Of a stretch of 64,000 nucleotides of DNA, positions 47,893 through 56,212 are shown in pieces. Source of the DNA: JBGQAS01 sp963699305 (lineage in GTDB: Bacteria > Chloroflexota > Anaerolineae > Anaerolineales > Anaerolineaceae). Under the pieces are notes generated by a model that was not told the origin of the DNA, did not search any database, and saw nothing but the letters and a program-made list of their open reading frames with translations. The stretch spans positions 62,001 to 126,000 of the forward strand of contig OY969431.1 in NCBI GenBank assembly GCA_963699305.1, read 5' to 3'. Positions within the stretch are counted from its first letter, which is position 1. Every line of letters starts with the position of its first letter. A program made the translations under genes and the position numbers.

Positions 47893-49014
47893 TTAAGATA
47901 GCTGCTTCACAAAAACACGCCTGCGCTTGTGCTGACGGGTTTCAAAATTCTTCCACAAGGCTTGTACATTATTATTCGTTTCCAATTCCGGGTTGGTCTC
48001 GACGGTCTTGATGCCGTATTTTGCGAACGTGCGGTAGATCTGCGCCATCAGCATGGCGTTGACGCCTTTGCCGAGGTAGGCATCCCGCACACCCACCAGG
48101 TACAGGTCGGCGCGGTCGTTCTTATTCATGGCGCGGATGAGATGAATGAACCCGAAGGGGAACAGGTTGCCCTTGCTCTTCTGCAGTGCCTTTGAAAAGG
48201 ACGGGAAGGTGATGCCAAAGGCGACGACCTTGTTATTTTCGTCCAGCACCATGGGGATATAGTCGGGGTTGACCAGGCTGAAATAACTATCGACATAGGT
48301 TTTTACCTGCGCTTCACTGAGAGGGACCGTGCCATACAGGTGGCGGTAGGCTTCATCCAGTACGTCGAAGAGCTGCGGGGCGATCTTGCGCAGGTCCTTT
48401 TTATTGCCCTCGAACAGGTGCAGGTTATTGCGTTTGGCGATCAGTTCGGCGGCTTTGAAAATCCGCTCGGATCCCTGGTCGGAAACTTTGATCTCATACT
48501 CAACCCAGTCCACGTCCTTGGCGTAACCGAGAGCCTCGAGCCTTGCCTGGTAATAGGGGTAATTGTATAGAGTCGCCATGGTAGCCACTTCATCGAAACC
48601 TTCGATGAGCATCCCCTCGCGATCGAGGTCGGTGAACCCGAGCGGACCGTGAATACCGAGCAAACCCAACTCCTTGGCCCAGCTTTCGACGGTGCCCATC
48701 AGCGCTTGTACAACTTCGGCATCATCGATGAAATCGAGCCAGCCGAACCGCATGTACTTTTCGCCCCATTTCTGTTCGTGCTTGGGCAGGTACAGGGCAG
48801 CCACGCGCCCGACGATCCTGCCATCCCGATATGCCAGCCAATAACGGGCTTTGGCATCCGCAAAGGCGGGATTCCTATCGGAACGCAGCGTGTTCAGCTC
48901 GTCGGTATACAGGCTGGGGACGTAAAAAGGACTGCCCTTATAAAGGGTGAGGGGATAGCGGATAAAGGTCTTCAGGCGGCGTTTGGTGGTGACTTCACGG
49001 ATCTCGACGGTCAT
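47893..49014 (-). CDS. GNAT-like N-acetyltransferase family protein
   Basis: 373 residues from ATG 49014; the TTG five codons upstream is less likely. An N-terminal substrate-side region (YKGSPFYVPSLYTDELNTL, RDGRIVGRVAALY) precedes a second half with a GNAT-type segment (LYLVGVRDAYLGKGVNAMLMAQIYRTFAKYGIKTVETNPELETNN). Proteins of this layout are widespread and mostly uncharacterised. Cytoplasmic, acyl acceptor unknown. Confidence 0.78.
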   Translation of the reverse strand: MTVEIREVTTKRRLKTFIRYPLTLYKGSPFYVPSLYTDELNTLRSDRNPAFADAKARYWLAYRDGRIVGRVAALYLPKHEQKWGEKYMRFGWLDFIDDAEVVQALMGTVESWAKELGLLGIHGPLGFTDLDREGMLIEGFDEVATMATLYNYPYYQARLEALGYAKDVDWVEYEIKVSDQGSERIFKAAELIAKRNNLHLFEGNKKDLRKIAPQLFDVLDEAYRHLYGTVPLSEAQVKTYVDSYFSLVNPDYIPMVLDENNKVVAFGITFPSFSKALQKSKGNLFPFGFIHLIRAMNKNDRADLYLVGVRDAYLGKGVNAMLMAQIYRTFAKYGIKTVETNPELETNNNVQALWKNFETRQHKRRRVFVKQLS

Positions 49015-49117
49015 GTTCGGAAACCTCAACGTGAAAAATTATCGTAACGGTTAATACCATAAAGTCTAACCCCTTTTTGGATATTGAGTATTAAGATTAC
49101 TGCGGGCAAAATTACCC

Positions 49118-49798
49118 TTATGCGTTCTTATGTTCCAGCCACAGGATGCGGAACACAAAGATGGCCAGGAGCAGGGCAAAGTGGCACAGGATGGAAGCAT
49201 ACGCGCCATCGGCAATTGGGAAGAGCAGTACGAACATCATGGCGGGGACGATGAACGCAAGGCAGCCGTACAGCAATTGTCCAATCTGTTTGCGAGCAAT
49301 GCCATCGGAGGTCTTGATGACCGCAACGGCTGAGACGAGGAGCATGCTGAGCAACCCAAGCTGGTAATAAACGCCGTAAACCCACGTGAGGACATACGGC
49401 ATTACACCACTGTAGCGGGCGAATACCACCAGGCAGACGGATACCCCGATGGGGGTTTTATCGACGAGCATCCAAATTAAGAGACCGAGGGCGGCGAGAT
49501 AGAAAAGGGCTGTATACATGCGCAGGAAACGGCGCAGAGCGGGAGCCAGGAATGTGAGCAGGAGCAGCCCGGTGGCGGGCAGCCACAGGACGACCATGAA
49601 CGCTACGCGCGCCAGGGTGGTAAAGCGGGCAGGGTCGCGGCAGATGACGGCTTCGATGACCTGGTAGGAGGCGAGGAAGAGCAGGAGCGCACCGGCGCTG
49701 AAACGAACGGATCTGCGTCCCCTGGCGAAGAATGCCCAAAAGGCGGCGCTAATTTCAAGTGTAGCTGTAACTATGGAAAGGATGGGAGAGTAGTCCAT
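49118..49798 (-). CDS. Seven-helix membrane protein of unknown function
   Basis: 226 residues from ATG 49798, which follows GGAGGTCATC. About seven hydrophobic helices at regular spacing, resembling the 7TM sensor modules found at the N-terminus of some kinases, but here without an attached output domain. Charged residues lie mainly in loops (ARGRRSVR, RDPARF, KTSDGIARKQIG). No family recognised. Confidence 0.75.
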   Translation of the reverse strand: MDYSPILSIVTATLEISAAFWAFFARGRRSVRFSAGALLLFLASYQVIEAVICRDPARFTTLARVAFMVVLWLPATGLLLLTFLAPALRRFLRMYTALFYLAALGLLIWMLVDKTPIGVSVCLVVFARYSGVMPYVLTWVYGVYYQLGLLSMLLVSAVAVIKTSDGIARKQIGQLLYGCLAFIVPAMMFVLLFPIADGAYASILCHFALLLAIFVFRILWLEHKNA

Positions 49799-49944
49799 GA
49801 TGACCTCCGCAAGCAAAGATGAAAATAGGATGAAAAATCACGAAGGAACAGGCTGCAAAATGGTCGTGCTATACTAACGGATAGGAAACGATGGGAAAGC
49901 ACTATAAGATACAACCCTGAACGGGCTAAAAGTTGTGCAACAGG

Positions 49945-50523
49945 ATGATGAAATTGGAACTGGACATTGTATTTTGTGCTGATATCGCAGAATGGAAAAA
50001 GTGGTTGAGAGATCATCATGCGACCTCCGAAGGGATTTGGCTGAAATTCAAGCGCGGGTCAGGCGAGCACGGTTTGAATTATGAGGAAACCGTACGCGAG
50101 GCAGTGTGCTGGGGGTGGATCGACAGCCTGATTAAGAACATCGATGCTGAGTGGTATATGCGCAAGTTCACACCGCGCAAGGAAACCAGCAAGTGGTCGC
50201 AATCGAACAAGAGCCGTGTGGAGCGCATGATCCAGGCAGGCAGGATGCAACCTAAAGGCATGCAGCTGGTGAAAGCAGCGAAGAAAAACGGTATGTGGGA
50301 TAAAGATAATAGACCGGTCATTCCAATAGATGTGCCGGAGGAGTTAAGACAGTCTTTTGCGGAACACCCGGAAGCGGGGGAGTTCTTCTACTCGTTGTCG
50401 CGGTCGGATCAGAAGCCGTTCATCGCATGGATCGGGATGGCAAAGAAACCAGAGACTCGCAAACGGCACGTGGAGGAAAGTATCAGAGTTTTATTGAGGA
50501 AGGAAAAATTGGGGTTGAGGTAA
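49945..50523 (+). CDS. YdeI/OmdA family protein
   Basis: 192 residues. The conserved pattern EWKKWLRDHHATSEGIWLKFKR, NYEETVREAVCWGWIDSLIK and RKFTPRKETSKWSQSNKSRVERM is that of the YdeI/OmpD-associated (OmdA) family. Function of the family is poorly known; a bacteriocin-protection role was suggested for some members. ATG at 49945 (or 49948) is used. Probably cytoplasmic. Confidence 0.85.
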   Translation: MMKLELDIVFCADIAEWKKWLRDHHATSEGIWLKFKRGSGEHGLNYEETVREAVCWGWIDSLIKNIDAEWYMRKFTPRKETSKWSQSNKSRVERMIQAGRMQPKGMQLVKAAKKNGMWDKDNRPVIPIDVPEELRQSFAEHPEAGEFFYSLSRSDQKPFIAWIGMAKKPETRKRHVEESIRVLLRKEKLGLR

Positions 50524-50530
50524 ACGGAAT

Positions 50531-50631
50531 GTCATTCTGAGTCAGTGACAGCGAGCGAAGAATCTCTCTTGCTAATGGAGGGAAAGAAAAGAGAGATTCT
50601 TTACAAGCAAAGAGCGCATGTTCAGAATGAC
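50531..50631. repeat. Palindromic intergenic repeat, copy 1
   Basis: Starts GTCATTCTGAG and ends in its complement TCAGAATGAC. Inner arms GAATCTCTCTT and AAGAGAGATTC pair, so the whole can fold into one long hairpin. A non-coding repeat of the REP/MITE type. Confidence 0.8.
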
Positions 50632-50692
50632 AGTGTGGTTTGGGAAGAAGTTGCGATTCCTTTCTACGTCAGAATGACTATCTAGGAAAACT

Positions 50693-50780
50693 GTCATTCT
50701 GAGGAGTCCCTAAGGGACGACGAAAAATCTCTCTTTCAAATAGAAAGAGCAGAGAGATTCTTCACTTCGTTCAGAATGAC
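50693..50780. repeat. Palindromic intergenic repeat, copy 2
   Basis: Same family as 50531-50631: GTCATTCTGAG ... AATCTCTCTTTC ... GAGAGATTCTTC ... TCAGAATGAC. A half-site CAGAATGAC lies between the copies at about 50670. Together they fill the 267-base gap between two convergent genes; no coding potential is seen there. Confidence 0.8.
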
Positions 50781-50790
50781 AAGGAAGAAA

Positions 50791-51642
50791 TTAACTCACA
50801 AAGCTGGTTGGGGGTTGGAAGAGTTCGTTTCCTTCGATATAGCGGGCAATAATGTCAGGTGATTCACTTTTTTCTAGCGTCAGCGTTGCGGCTTCATCGA
50901 GCATGGTGATTTTAATGCGCGGCCATTTTCGGAAAGGCTGGTTCAACATATCCCATTCGTCCCAGGGTAGAAGCTCGATACGTTGCAGGGAGAGCAGGTC
51001 ACGCCAGACATTGCCGGCGATGAAATTCATGCCATGCCATTCGAAGATGCCGAAGGAATCAGCGTTTCCGGTGCCAGCGCGACACATCCGCCAGGCTTCA
51101 CCGGCGAGGATGAATTTTCCAGCGGGCATATCGAGGGGGTCGAAATCGATCTTTAATGTTTTGCACTGAAAATCATCCAACTGGGAATCCACCATTATCC
51201 AACGACTTTCACCATTATTCCAAACCTCGGCGATCCAATGATCTTCGAAATGACCTTGTTCGAAATAGGTGGCAAACCCGCAACGTGAACGGGCGGGGAT
51301 ACCTTTTACTCTTAAGCAGGTGGTCAGCAATTGGGAAAAATCGCGACAATTCCCCACCAACCGTTGTGCAGGGAGGCGCGATTGGTTAAGCGGATCATCA
51401 TTCAATTCCAGCAGTTTTTTTAGACGCAGGTGCACTTTGCGCAAATTTACTTCGGATTTGCGCTCCTCGGAAAGCTCGACGCCATATCGGCTCGCCCAAA
51501 AGATGTGCAGATTAAGTCCCTGAATGATCTTGACCAATCGGGGGATATCGGATGGGAGCGCTTGAAGGAGAGGTAAAAACTCCTTTGGGTCGCTGGTCGG
51601 GCTGAATTGTGTGAAATATGCAAGGGTTTCCGGATTGACCAT
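50791..51642 (-). CDS. Transglutaminase-like domain protein
   Basis: 283 residues, no signal peptide. The papain-like triad is visible: Cys in LVGNCRDFSQLLTTCL near residue 99, His in FEDHWIAEVW near 135 and Asp in WIMVDSQLDDF near 150. The motif KGIPARSRCGFATYF precedes His, typical of bacterial transglutaminase-like proteases. The C-terminal third has no recognised domain. ATG at 51642 has AAGGTACC upstream. Substrate unknown. Confidence 0.85.
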   Translation of the reverse strand: MVNPETLAYFTQFSPTSDPKEFLPLLQALPSDIPRLVKIIQGLNLHIFWASRYGVELSEERKSEVNLRKVHLRLKKLLELNDDPLNQSRLPAQRLVGNCRDFSQLLTTCLRVKGIPARSRCGFATYFEQGHFEDHWIAEVWNNGESRWIMVDSQLDDFQCKTLKIDFDPLDMPAGKFILAGEAWRMCRAGTGNADSFGIFEWHGMNFIAGNVWRDLLSLQRIELLPWDEWDMLNQPFRKWPRIKITMLDEAATLTLEKSESPDIIARYIEGNELFQPPTSFVS

Positions 51643-51804
51643 TGAGGTACCTTTTAGTAAATGTGCTAAGAATGATTCGATTTTAACAGGCTTTGAGGAG
51701 TAAATGATACCTTTTCTACATTTGAAAATGTGACTTTACTCCAAACCGCATGAAAAAGTGAAAGAGTATAATGAAGCGAGAAAGAACTTTCAATGGAGAG
51801 GGTT

Positions 51805-52203
51805 ATGCCTGAGAAAAAAATACGAGTTCTGGTAGCCAAACCCGGCCTGGATGGTCACGATCGCGGCGCAAAAGTGGTCGCCCGTGCGCTGCGTGACGCC
51901 GGGATGGAAGTAATTTACACCGGTTTGCGCCAGACACCTGAAATGGTGGCTGAAGCTGCACTGCAGGAAGACGTGGATGTGGTGGGTCTATCCATTTTTT
52001 CCGGCGCGCACATGGCGCTGGTGCCAAAAATAGTCGAACTGTTGAGGAAAAACAAGCAGGATACCGTGCGCGTGTTTGTCGGTGGGATCATCCCCGAAGA
52101 GGATGTTGCAGCGCTGCTGGAAAAAGGTGTGGCGGCTGTGTACGGTCCGGGCACACCCACCACCAAGGTCATCGAAGACATTCGAAAGTCCGTGGCGGGA
52201 TAA
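51805..52203 (+). CDS. Cobalamin-binding small subunit of methylmalonyl-CoA mutase
   Basis: 132 residues. The B12 motif is KPGLDGHDRGAKVVARAL (D-x-H-x2-G) with the later SIFSGAHMALVPKIV and VFVGGIIPEEDV. Free-standing proteins of this size form the C-terminal subunit of adenosylcobalamin-dependent acyl-CoA mutases. ATG at 51805 follows GGAGAGGG; TATAAT at 51767-51772 is likely the -10. It lies 12 bases before meaB, the mutase G-protein chaperone. The large catalytic subunit is not in the window. Confidence 0.88.
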   Translation: MPEKKIRVLVAKPGLDGHDRGAKVVARALRDAGMEVIYTGLRQTPEMVAEAALQEDVDVVGLSIFSGAHMALVPKIVELLRKNKQDTVRVFVGGIIPEEDVAALLEKGVAAVYGPGTPTTKVIEDIRKSVAG

Positions 52204-52215
52204 ACAGGAATTGGG

Positions 52216-53171
52216 ATGAACCTGGCAAAGGCAATCCTGGAAGGGGACCGGCTGGCGCTGGCACGCTTGCTGACACGCGTGGAAAACGACGATCCGCGCG
52301 GCAGGGAAGCGCTGGTTAACTCTTCCCCCACACCGGCAAAGCACATTTGGTGGGCATCACAGGATCGCCGGGTACGGGAAAATCCTCGCTCGCCAACCAA
52401 CTGGCGAAGATATTTCGAAAACCCCCTGACGGGTCACCGAAAACAACTGTAGCCATCGTGGCAGTGGATCCCACCAGCCCGTTCACGGGTGGCGCTATTT
52501 TGGGCGACCGTGTGCGCATGAAGGATCTGCATGGAGACAGCGGAATTTTCATCCGCTCCATGGCATCGCGCGGCGCACTGGGGGGAATCGCACGCACGAC
52601 GGCAGCCATGGTACAGGTGCTGGATGCCGCCGGGTTCGACGTGATCATGGTCGAAACCGTTGGCGCGGGGCAGGCGGAAGTGGATATTGCCAGCCTGGCG
52701 CATACAACGATCGTTGTGGAAGTGCCCGGTTTGGGCGATGATATTCAAGCCATCAAGGCAGGCATCCTGGAAATTGCCGACATCCTGGTGGTGAACAAAG
52801 CCGATCTGCCGGGTGTCGAAAATGCCGAACGCGCTTTACGCAGCAGCCTGGAATTGGCGCACCCTTCCAGCCGTGAAAACGGCAAGGAACCCTGGCAGAT
52901 TCCGGTGATCAAGACCCAATCACTGCAGGGTGAGGGAGCGGAAACAGTGGTCAAGACGATCCGTGAGCACGGTGCGTTTCTCAAACGCAACGGAGACTGG
53001 GAAATCCGTGACCTGCACCGTTTGAAAAGCGAGTTGGAAAAATTGATCGAACAGCGCCTGGTTACCCAATGGCGAACCGGCGTAAGTGATGCAGCTTTCA
53101 CCAGGATCCTCGACGCGATCCAAAAACGGCAAATCTCACCTTACCAGGCGGTCGAAGAATTGGTAAAATAG
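52216..53171 (+). CDS. meaB: MeaB-type G-protein chaperone of methylmalonyl-CoA mutase (one frameshift)
   Basis: About 318 residues after repair. The N-terminal helix LAKAILEGDRLALARLLTRVENDDPRG is typical. The frame breaks at about 52318-52322 where one base is missing: LVN then SSPTPAK instead of the expected FPHTGKAH. The G-domain continues with Walker A GITGSPGTGKSSL, the Mg-binding GGAILGDRVRM, DVIMVETVGAGQAEVDI and NKAD. MeaB loads and protects the B12 cofactor of the mutase. ATG at 52216. Neighbouring B12-subunit gene supports the role. Confidence 0.88.
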
Positions 53172-53188
53172 AGTATTGAAATTTCGCC

Positions 53189-53216
53189 CCCCTCTCCCTG
53201 GTTCCAGGGAGAGGGG
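53189..53216 (+). other. 13-bp hairpin ahead of aspS
   Basis: CCCCTCTCCCTGG pairs perfectly with CCAGGGAGAGGGG over a two-base gap, just before the AAGGAG of aspS. No T-run follows. Possibly a REP-like element or a translation-modulating hairpin; a related CCCTCTC hairpin follows aspS. Confidence 0.5.
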
Positions 53217-53229
53217 TTTAAGGAGAACT

Positions 53230-54549
53230 ATGGACCGGACTCCCATCGGAGAATTACGAAATCACATCGGCAAAAAAGTGACAATCCAGGGTTACCTGCA
53301 GACGTTGCGCGACCAGAAAAAAATGCAGTTCCTCATCCTGCGCGATACCAGCGGACTGGTGCAGGTGGCGCATTACCGACCGGGCAATGAAGCCCTGGGG
53401 GCGCAGATCTCCACTCTCACTGTCGAGACGACACTCACCATCATCGGCACGGTGGTGGATAACCCCATCGTTAAACTCGGCGGGCTGGAAGTGCAGCTTG
53501 AGACCCTCACCGTGGAGGGGCTGGCTGCCACGCCCATCCCGTTCGATCCGTTTGGCGAGACGTTGCCGATGATCGATTTCCGCATGGACTGGCGCTACCT
53601 TGACCTGCGTCGACCCGAGAATTTGCTGCTGTTCAAAGTGCAGACCGTGCTTGAAATGGCGATGCGCGAGCATTGGCTCAAGAACCGGTTTCTCGAAATC
53701 CATTCCCCAAAGATCATGGGCGCACCCAGCGAAAGCGGTGCTGAGCTGTTCGAGTTGACGTACTTTGACCGCAAGGCTTACCTGGCGCAATCGCCGCAAT
53801 TTTACAAGCAAATGGCGATGGCAGCCGGGTTCGACCGCGTGTTTGAGATCGGTCCGGTGTTCCGTGCCGACCCTTCGTTCACTTCACGCCACACCACCGA
53901 ATTTACCGGAATCGACATGGAAATGTCGTGGGTGGAAACACACGATGATGTGATGTCGTACCAGGAGCGCTGGCTGCAGTATTGCTATCAACGCGTGAAG
54001 GAAACCTATGGCGAAGAGATCAAGACGCTCTTCAAAGTGGATATCACGGTTCCGGAAGTGCCTTTCCCGCGCATCCCGATGAAGGAAGCGGTGGAAATCC
54101 TGAAAACGCGTGGATATAAGCTGCCCCCGGAAAAGAAGGGCGATATCGACCCGGCAGGCGAGCGTGAGCTGGCGGCATATGTCAAGGAAAAATACAACCA
54201 TGATTTTGTGTTCCTGACCGATTGGCCGATCGCTGTGCGCCCGTTCTATCACATGCGCCACCCGGACGACCAGACCCTCACCCGCAGCTTCGACTTGATC
54301 GCGAATGGGTTGGAAATCACCACCGGCGCTCAGCGCGAGCACCGCTATGACGTGCTGGCGAAGCAGGCGCTCGATAAGGGATTACGCCTGGAACCCATCC
54401 AGTATTACCTGGACTTTTTCAAGTTCGGTTGCCCGCCGCATGGTGGATTCGGGTTGGGCTTGGGTCGGTTGCTGATGGTGTTGCTGGGCATTAACAACTT
54501 GCGCGAGACGATGTTCCTGTTCCGCGGACCGAACCGATTGAACCCTTAA
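53230..54549 (+). CDS. aspS: Aspartyl-tRNA synthetase, archaeal/non-discriminating type
   Basis: 439 residues, much shorter than the about 590 of standard bacterial AspRS because the GAD insertion is missing. N-terminal OB fold (VTIQGYLQTLRDQKKMQFLILRD), class II motif 2 FEIGPVFRADPSFTSRHTTEFTGIDMEM, and motif 3 GGFGLGLGRLLMVLLG. QSPQFYKQMAM and GLEITTGAQREHRYD fit AspRS rather than AsnRS. Such enzymes often charge both tRNA-Asp and tRNA-Asn. ATG at 53230 follows AAGGAG. Confidence 0.88.
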   Translation: MDRTPIGELRNHIGKKVTIQGYLQTLRDQKKMQFLILRDTSGLVQVAHYRPGNEALGAQISTLTVETTLTIIGTVVDNPIVKLGGLEVQLETLTVEGLAATPIPFDPFGETLPMIDFRMDWRYLDLRRPENLLLFKVQTVLEMAMREHWLKNRFLEIHSPKIMGAPSESGAELFELTYFDRKAYLAQSPQFYKQMAMAAGFDRVFEIGPVFRADPSFTSRHTTEFTGIDMEMSWVETHDDVMSYQERWLQYCYQRVKETYGEEIKTLFKVDITVPEVPFPRIPMKEAVEILKTRGYKLPPEKKGDIDPAGERELAAYVKEKYNHDFVFLTDWPIAVRPFYHMRHPDDQTLTRSFDLIANGLEITTGAQREHRYDVLAKQALDKGLRLEPIQYYLDFFKFGCPPHGGFGLGLGRLLMVLLGINNLRETMFLFRGPNRLNP

Positions 54550-54556
54550 AAAAACC

Positions 54557-54587
54557 ACCTTCCCTCTCCACTCCGAGAGGGAAGGTT
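54557..54587 (+). other. Hairpin after aspS with adjacent -10 box
   Basis: ACCTTCCCTCTC pairs with GAGAGGGAAGGT around CACTCC. It may end aspS transcripts but lacks a T-run. TATAAT follows at 54590-54595, 11 bases before the next ATG, so a promoter begins right behind it. Confidence 0.5.
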
Positions 54588-54606
54588 ATATAATGGAAGA
54601 AATACC

Positions 54607-55146
54607 ATGATATACGGCAAACGGATCCGATTACGTGCGATTGAAAGAACAGACCTCCCAACATTCGTCCGCTGGCTGAATGATCCAGAGGTGATTGATA
54701 ATCTGTATCTTTACACTCCCATGTCACTCGGTCAGGAAGAGAACTGGTACACACGCATCCTTGCCCAACCGGTGGATGAGCAACCTTTGGTTATTGAAGT
54801 AAAGGAAGAATCCGATTACACCATGATCGGAACTCTGGCATTCGTGGAAATAAAATGGCACGATCATTCCGCGGAAGTCGGGATCTCCATCGGTGAAAAA
54901 TCGTACTGGAACAAGGGATATGGCACCGAAGCGATGAAGACCTTGATCCGCTACGGGTTCGACAAGGTGGGATTGAACCGCATCTGGCTACGGGTTTACG
55001 AATCCAATCCAAGAGGAATCCAAGCATATAAAAAAGCCGGTTTCATCCATGAAGGAACGATGCGCCAGGCTCGCTGGAAGGATGGGAAGTTCATCGATAT
55101 GCACGTGATGAGCGTGCTGCGGAGTGAGTGGAAGGAAGAGGATTAG
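54607..55146 (+). CDS. GNAT acetyltransferase, RimJ/RimL type
   Basis: 179 residues. N-terminus IRLRAIERTDLPTFVRWLNDPEV and the acetyl-CoA region EVGISIGEKSYWNKGYGTEAMKTLIRYGFDKVGLNRIWLRVYESN followed by AYKKAGFIHEG match RimL/SpeG-like GNATs, which acetylate N-terminal or polyamine amines. Exact acceptor unknown. ATG at 54607; prs follows after 11 bases, suggesting one transcript. Confidence 0.87.
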   Translation: MIYGKRIRLRAIERTDLPTFVRWLNDPEVIDNLYLYTPMSLGQEENWYTRILAQPVDEQPLVIEVKEESDYTMIGTLAFVEIKWHDHSAEVGISIGEKSYWNKGYGTEAMKTLIRYGFDKVGLNRIWLRVYESNPRGIQAYKKAGFIHEGTMRQARWKDGKFIDMHVMSVLRSEWKEED

Positions 55147-55157
55147 AGAGGTGAAGG

Positions 55158-56150
55158 ATGGCTCAAACCCACGCGCGTCATGAACGCATGATGTACGGAA
55201 ATGTCCGCCTGTATGCCGGGACAGCGTGCCCGGAACTGGCGGAGAAAATTGCGGAACACCTTAACGTGCAGTTGTGCCCGCGCGATATCGTAGTGTTCCC
55301 CAACGATAATATTTTTGTCAAGCTGCACAGCAGCGTGCGCGGGCAGGATTGCTATGTGATCCAGACCACGTCCGCCCCGGTGGATCGCAACCTGATGGAA
55401 CTGCTCATCCTCATCCAGACTCTGCGTTTGGATTCAGCAGCTCGCATCACAGCGGTAGTGCCGTATCTGTGTTATGCCCGCTCGGATAAAAAAGATCAGC
55501 CGCGTGTTCCAATCACAGCGCGCCTGGTGGCGGATATGATCGAAGTGGCAGGTGCAGACCGCTACATCACATTCGACCTGCATGCCGGGCAGATCCAGGG
55601 ATTTTTCTCCATTCCTGGGGATGTGCTTTCCACGTTCTCCATCCTTGTGGATTACCTGAAATCCATCCAACCCAAGATGGTCAACCCGGTGGTGGTAACG
55701 GCAGATTTGGGGTTTGCCAAGAAGGCACGTAACTTTGCCGCCGACCTCAATATCCCATTAGCATTCATCGAAAAACGGCGCAGCGGGAACGATGCCAAGT
55801 CTGAAGCACTTACCGTCATTGGCGATGTATACGACCGTGACATTATCATCGTGGACGACGAGGTGGATACCGGCGGTTCGATCGTCCAGGCAGTCAACCT
55901 GGTCAAGGAATGTCATGCACGGAATGTGTATATATCGTTTGTGCACGCCATTCTATCCAAGGATGCCGCGCACCGGCTGGCAGCGCTGCCTGTGACAGAA
56001 TATATCACCACGGATACCATCCCCATCCCGCCTGAAAAATCCAAGCCATTCGGTGACAGGTTACGCATACTCTCGATTGCACCCCTCTTGGGAGAGGTAA
56101 TCGAACGAGCCCATGAAGGGCGTTCCGTGGGCGAGTTATTCAACGAATAG
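55158..56150 (+). CDS. prs: Ribose-phosphate pyrophosphokinase
   Basis: 330 residues. The PRPP loop reads IIIVDDEVDTGGSI. The ATP-side region is PYLCYARSDKKDQPRVPITARLVADM and the flexible segment FDLHAGQIQGFF is canonical. It makes PRPP from ribose 5-phosphate and ATP for nucleotide synthesis. The PYLCYARSDKK form differs slightly from the common GYARQDRK, suggesting a divergent Prs subgroup. ATG at 55158 follows GAGGTGAAGG. Confidence 0.92.
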   Translation: MAQTHARHERMMYGNVRLYAGTACPELAEKIAEHLNVQLCPRDIVVFPNDNIFVKLHSSVRGQDCYVIQTTSAPVDRNLMELLILIQTLRLDSAARITAVVPYLCYARSDKKDQPRVPITARLVADMIEVAGADRYITFDLHAGQIQGFFSIPGDVLSTFSILVDYLKSIQPKMVNPVVVTADLGFAKKARNFAADLNIPLAFIEKRRSGNDAKSEALTVIGDVYDRDIIIVDDEVDTGGSIVQAVNLVKECHARNVYISFVHAILSKDAAHRLAALPVTEYITTDTIPIPPEKSKPFGDRLRILSIAPLLGEVIERAHEGRSVGELFNE

Positions 56151-56178
56151 AATCTTTGTAACCCGAATTTAGACGCGA

Positions 56179-56207
56179 TTTACCAAGCCATTGATGATGG
56201 ATATATC
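56179..56207 (+). promoter_or_regulatory. Promoter of mutM (near-leaderless)
   Basis: TTTACC (56179-56184), a 17-bp spacer and TATATC (56202-56207), only 5 bases before the ATG at 56213. No ribosome-binding site lies between. Confidence 0.45.
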
Positions 56208-56212
56208 CTGTC

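Noticed and set aside
4218..53171. Programmed ribosomal frameshifting as the reason for the broken frames
   Set aside because: The breaks lack a common slippery heptamer or stimulatory hairpin and affect unrelated genes, including ones not known to use frameshifting.
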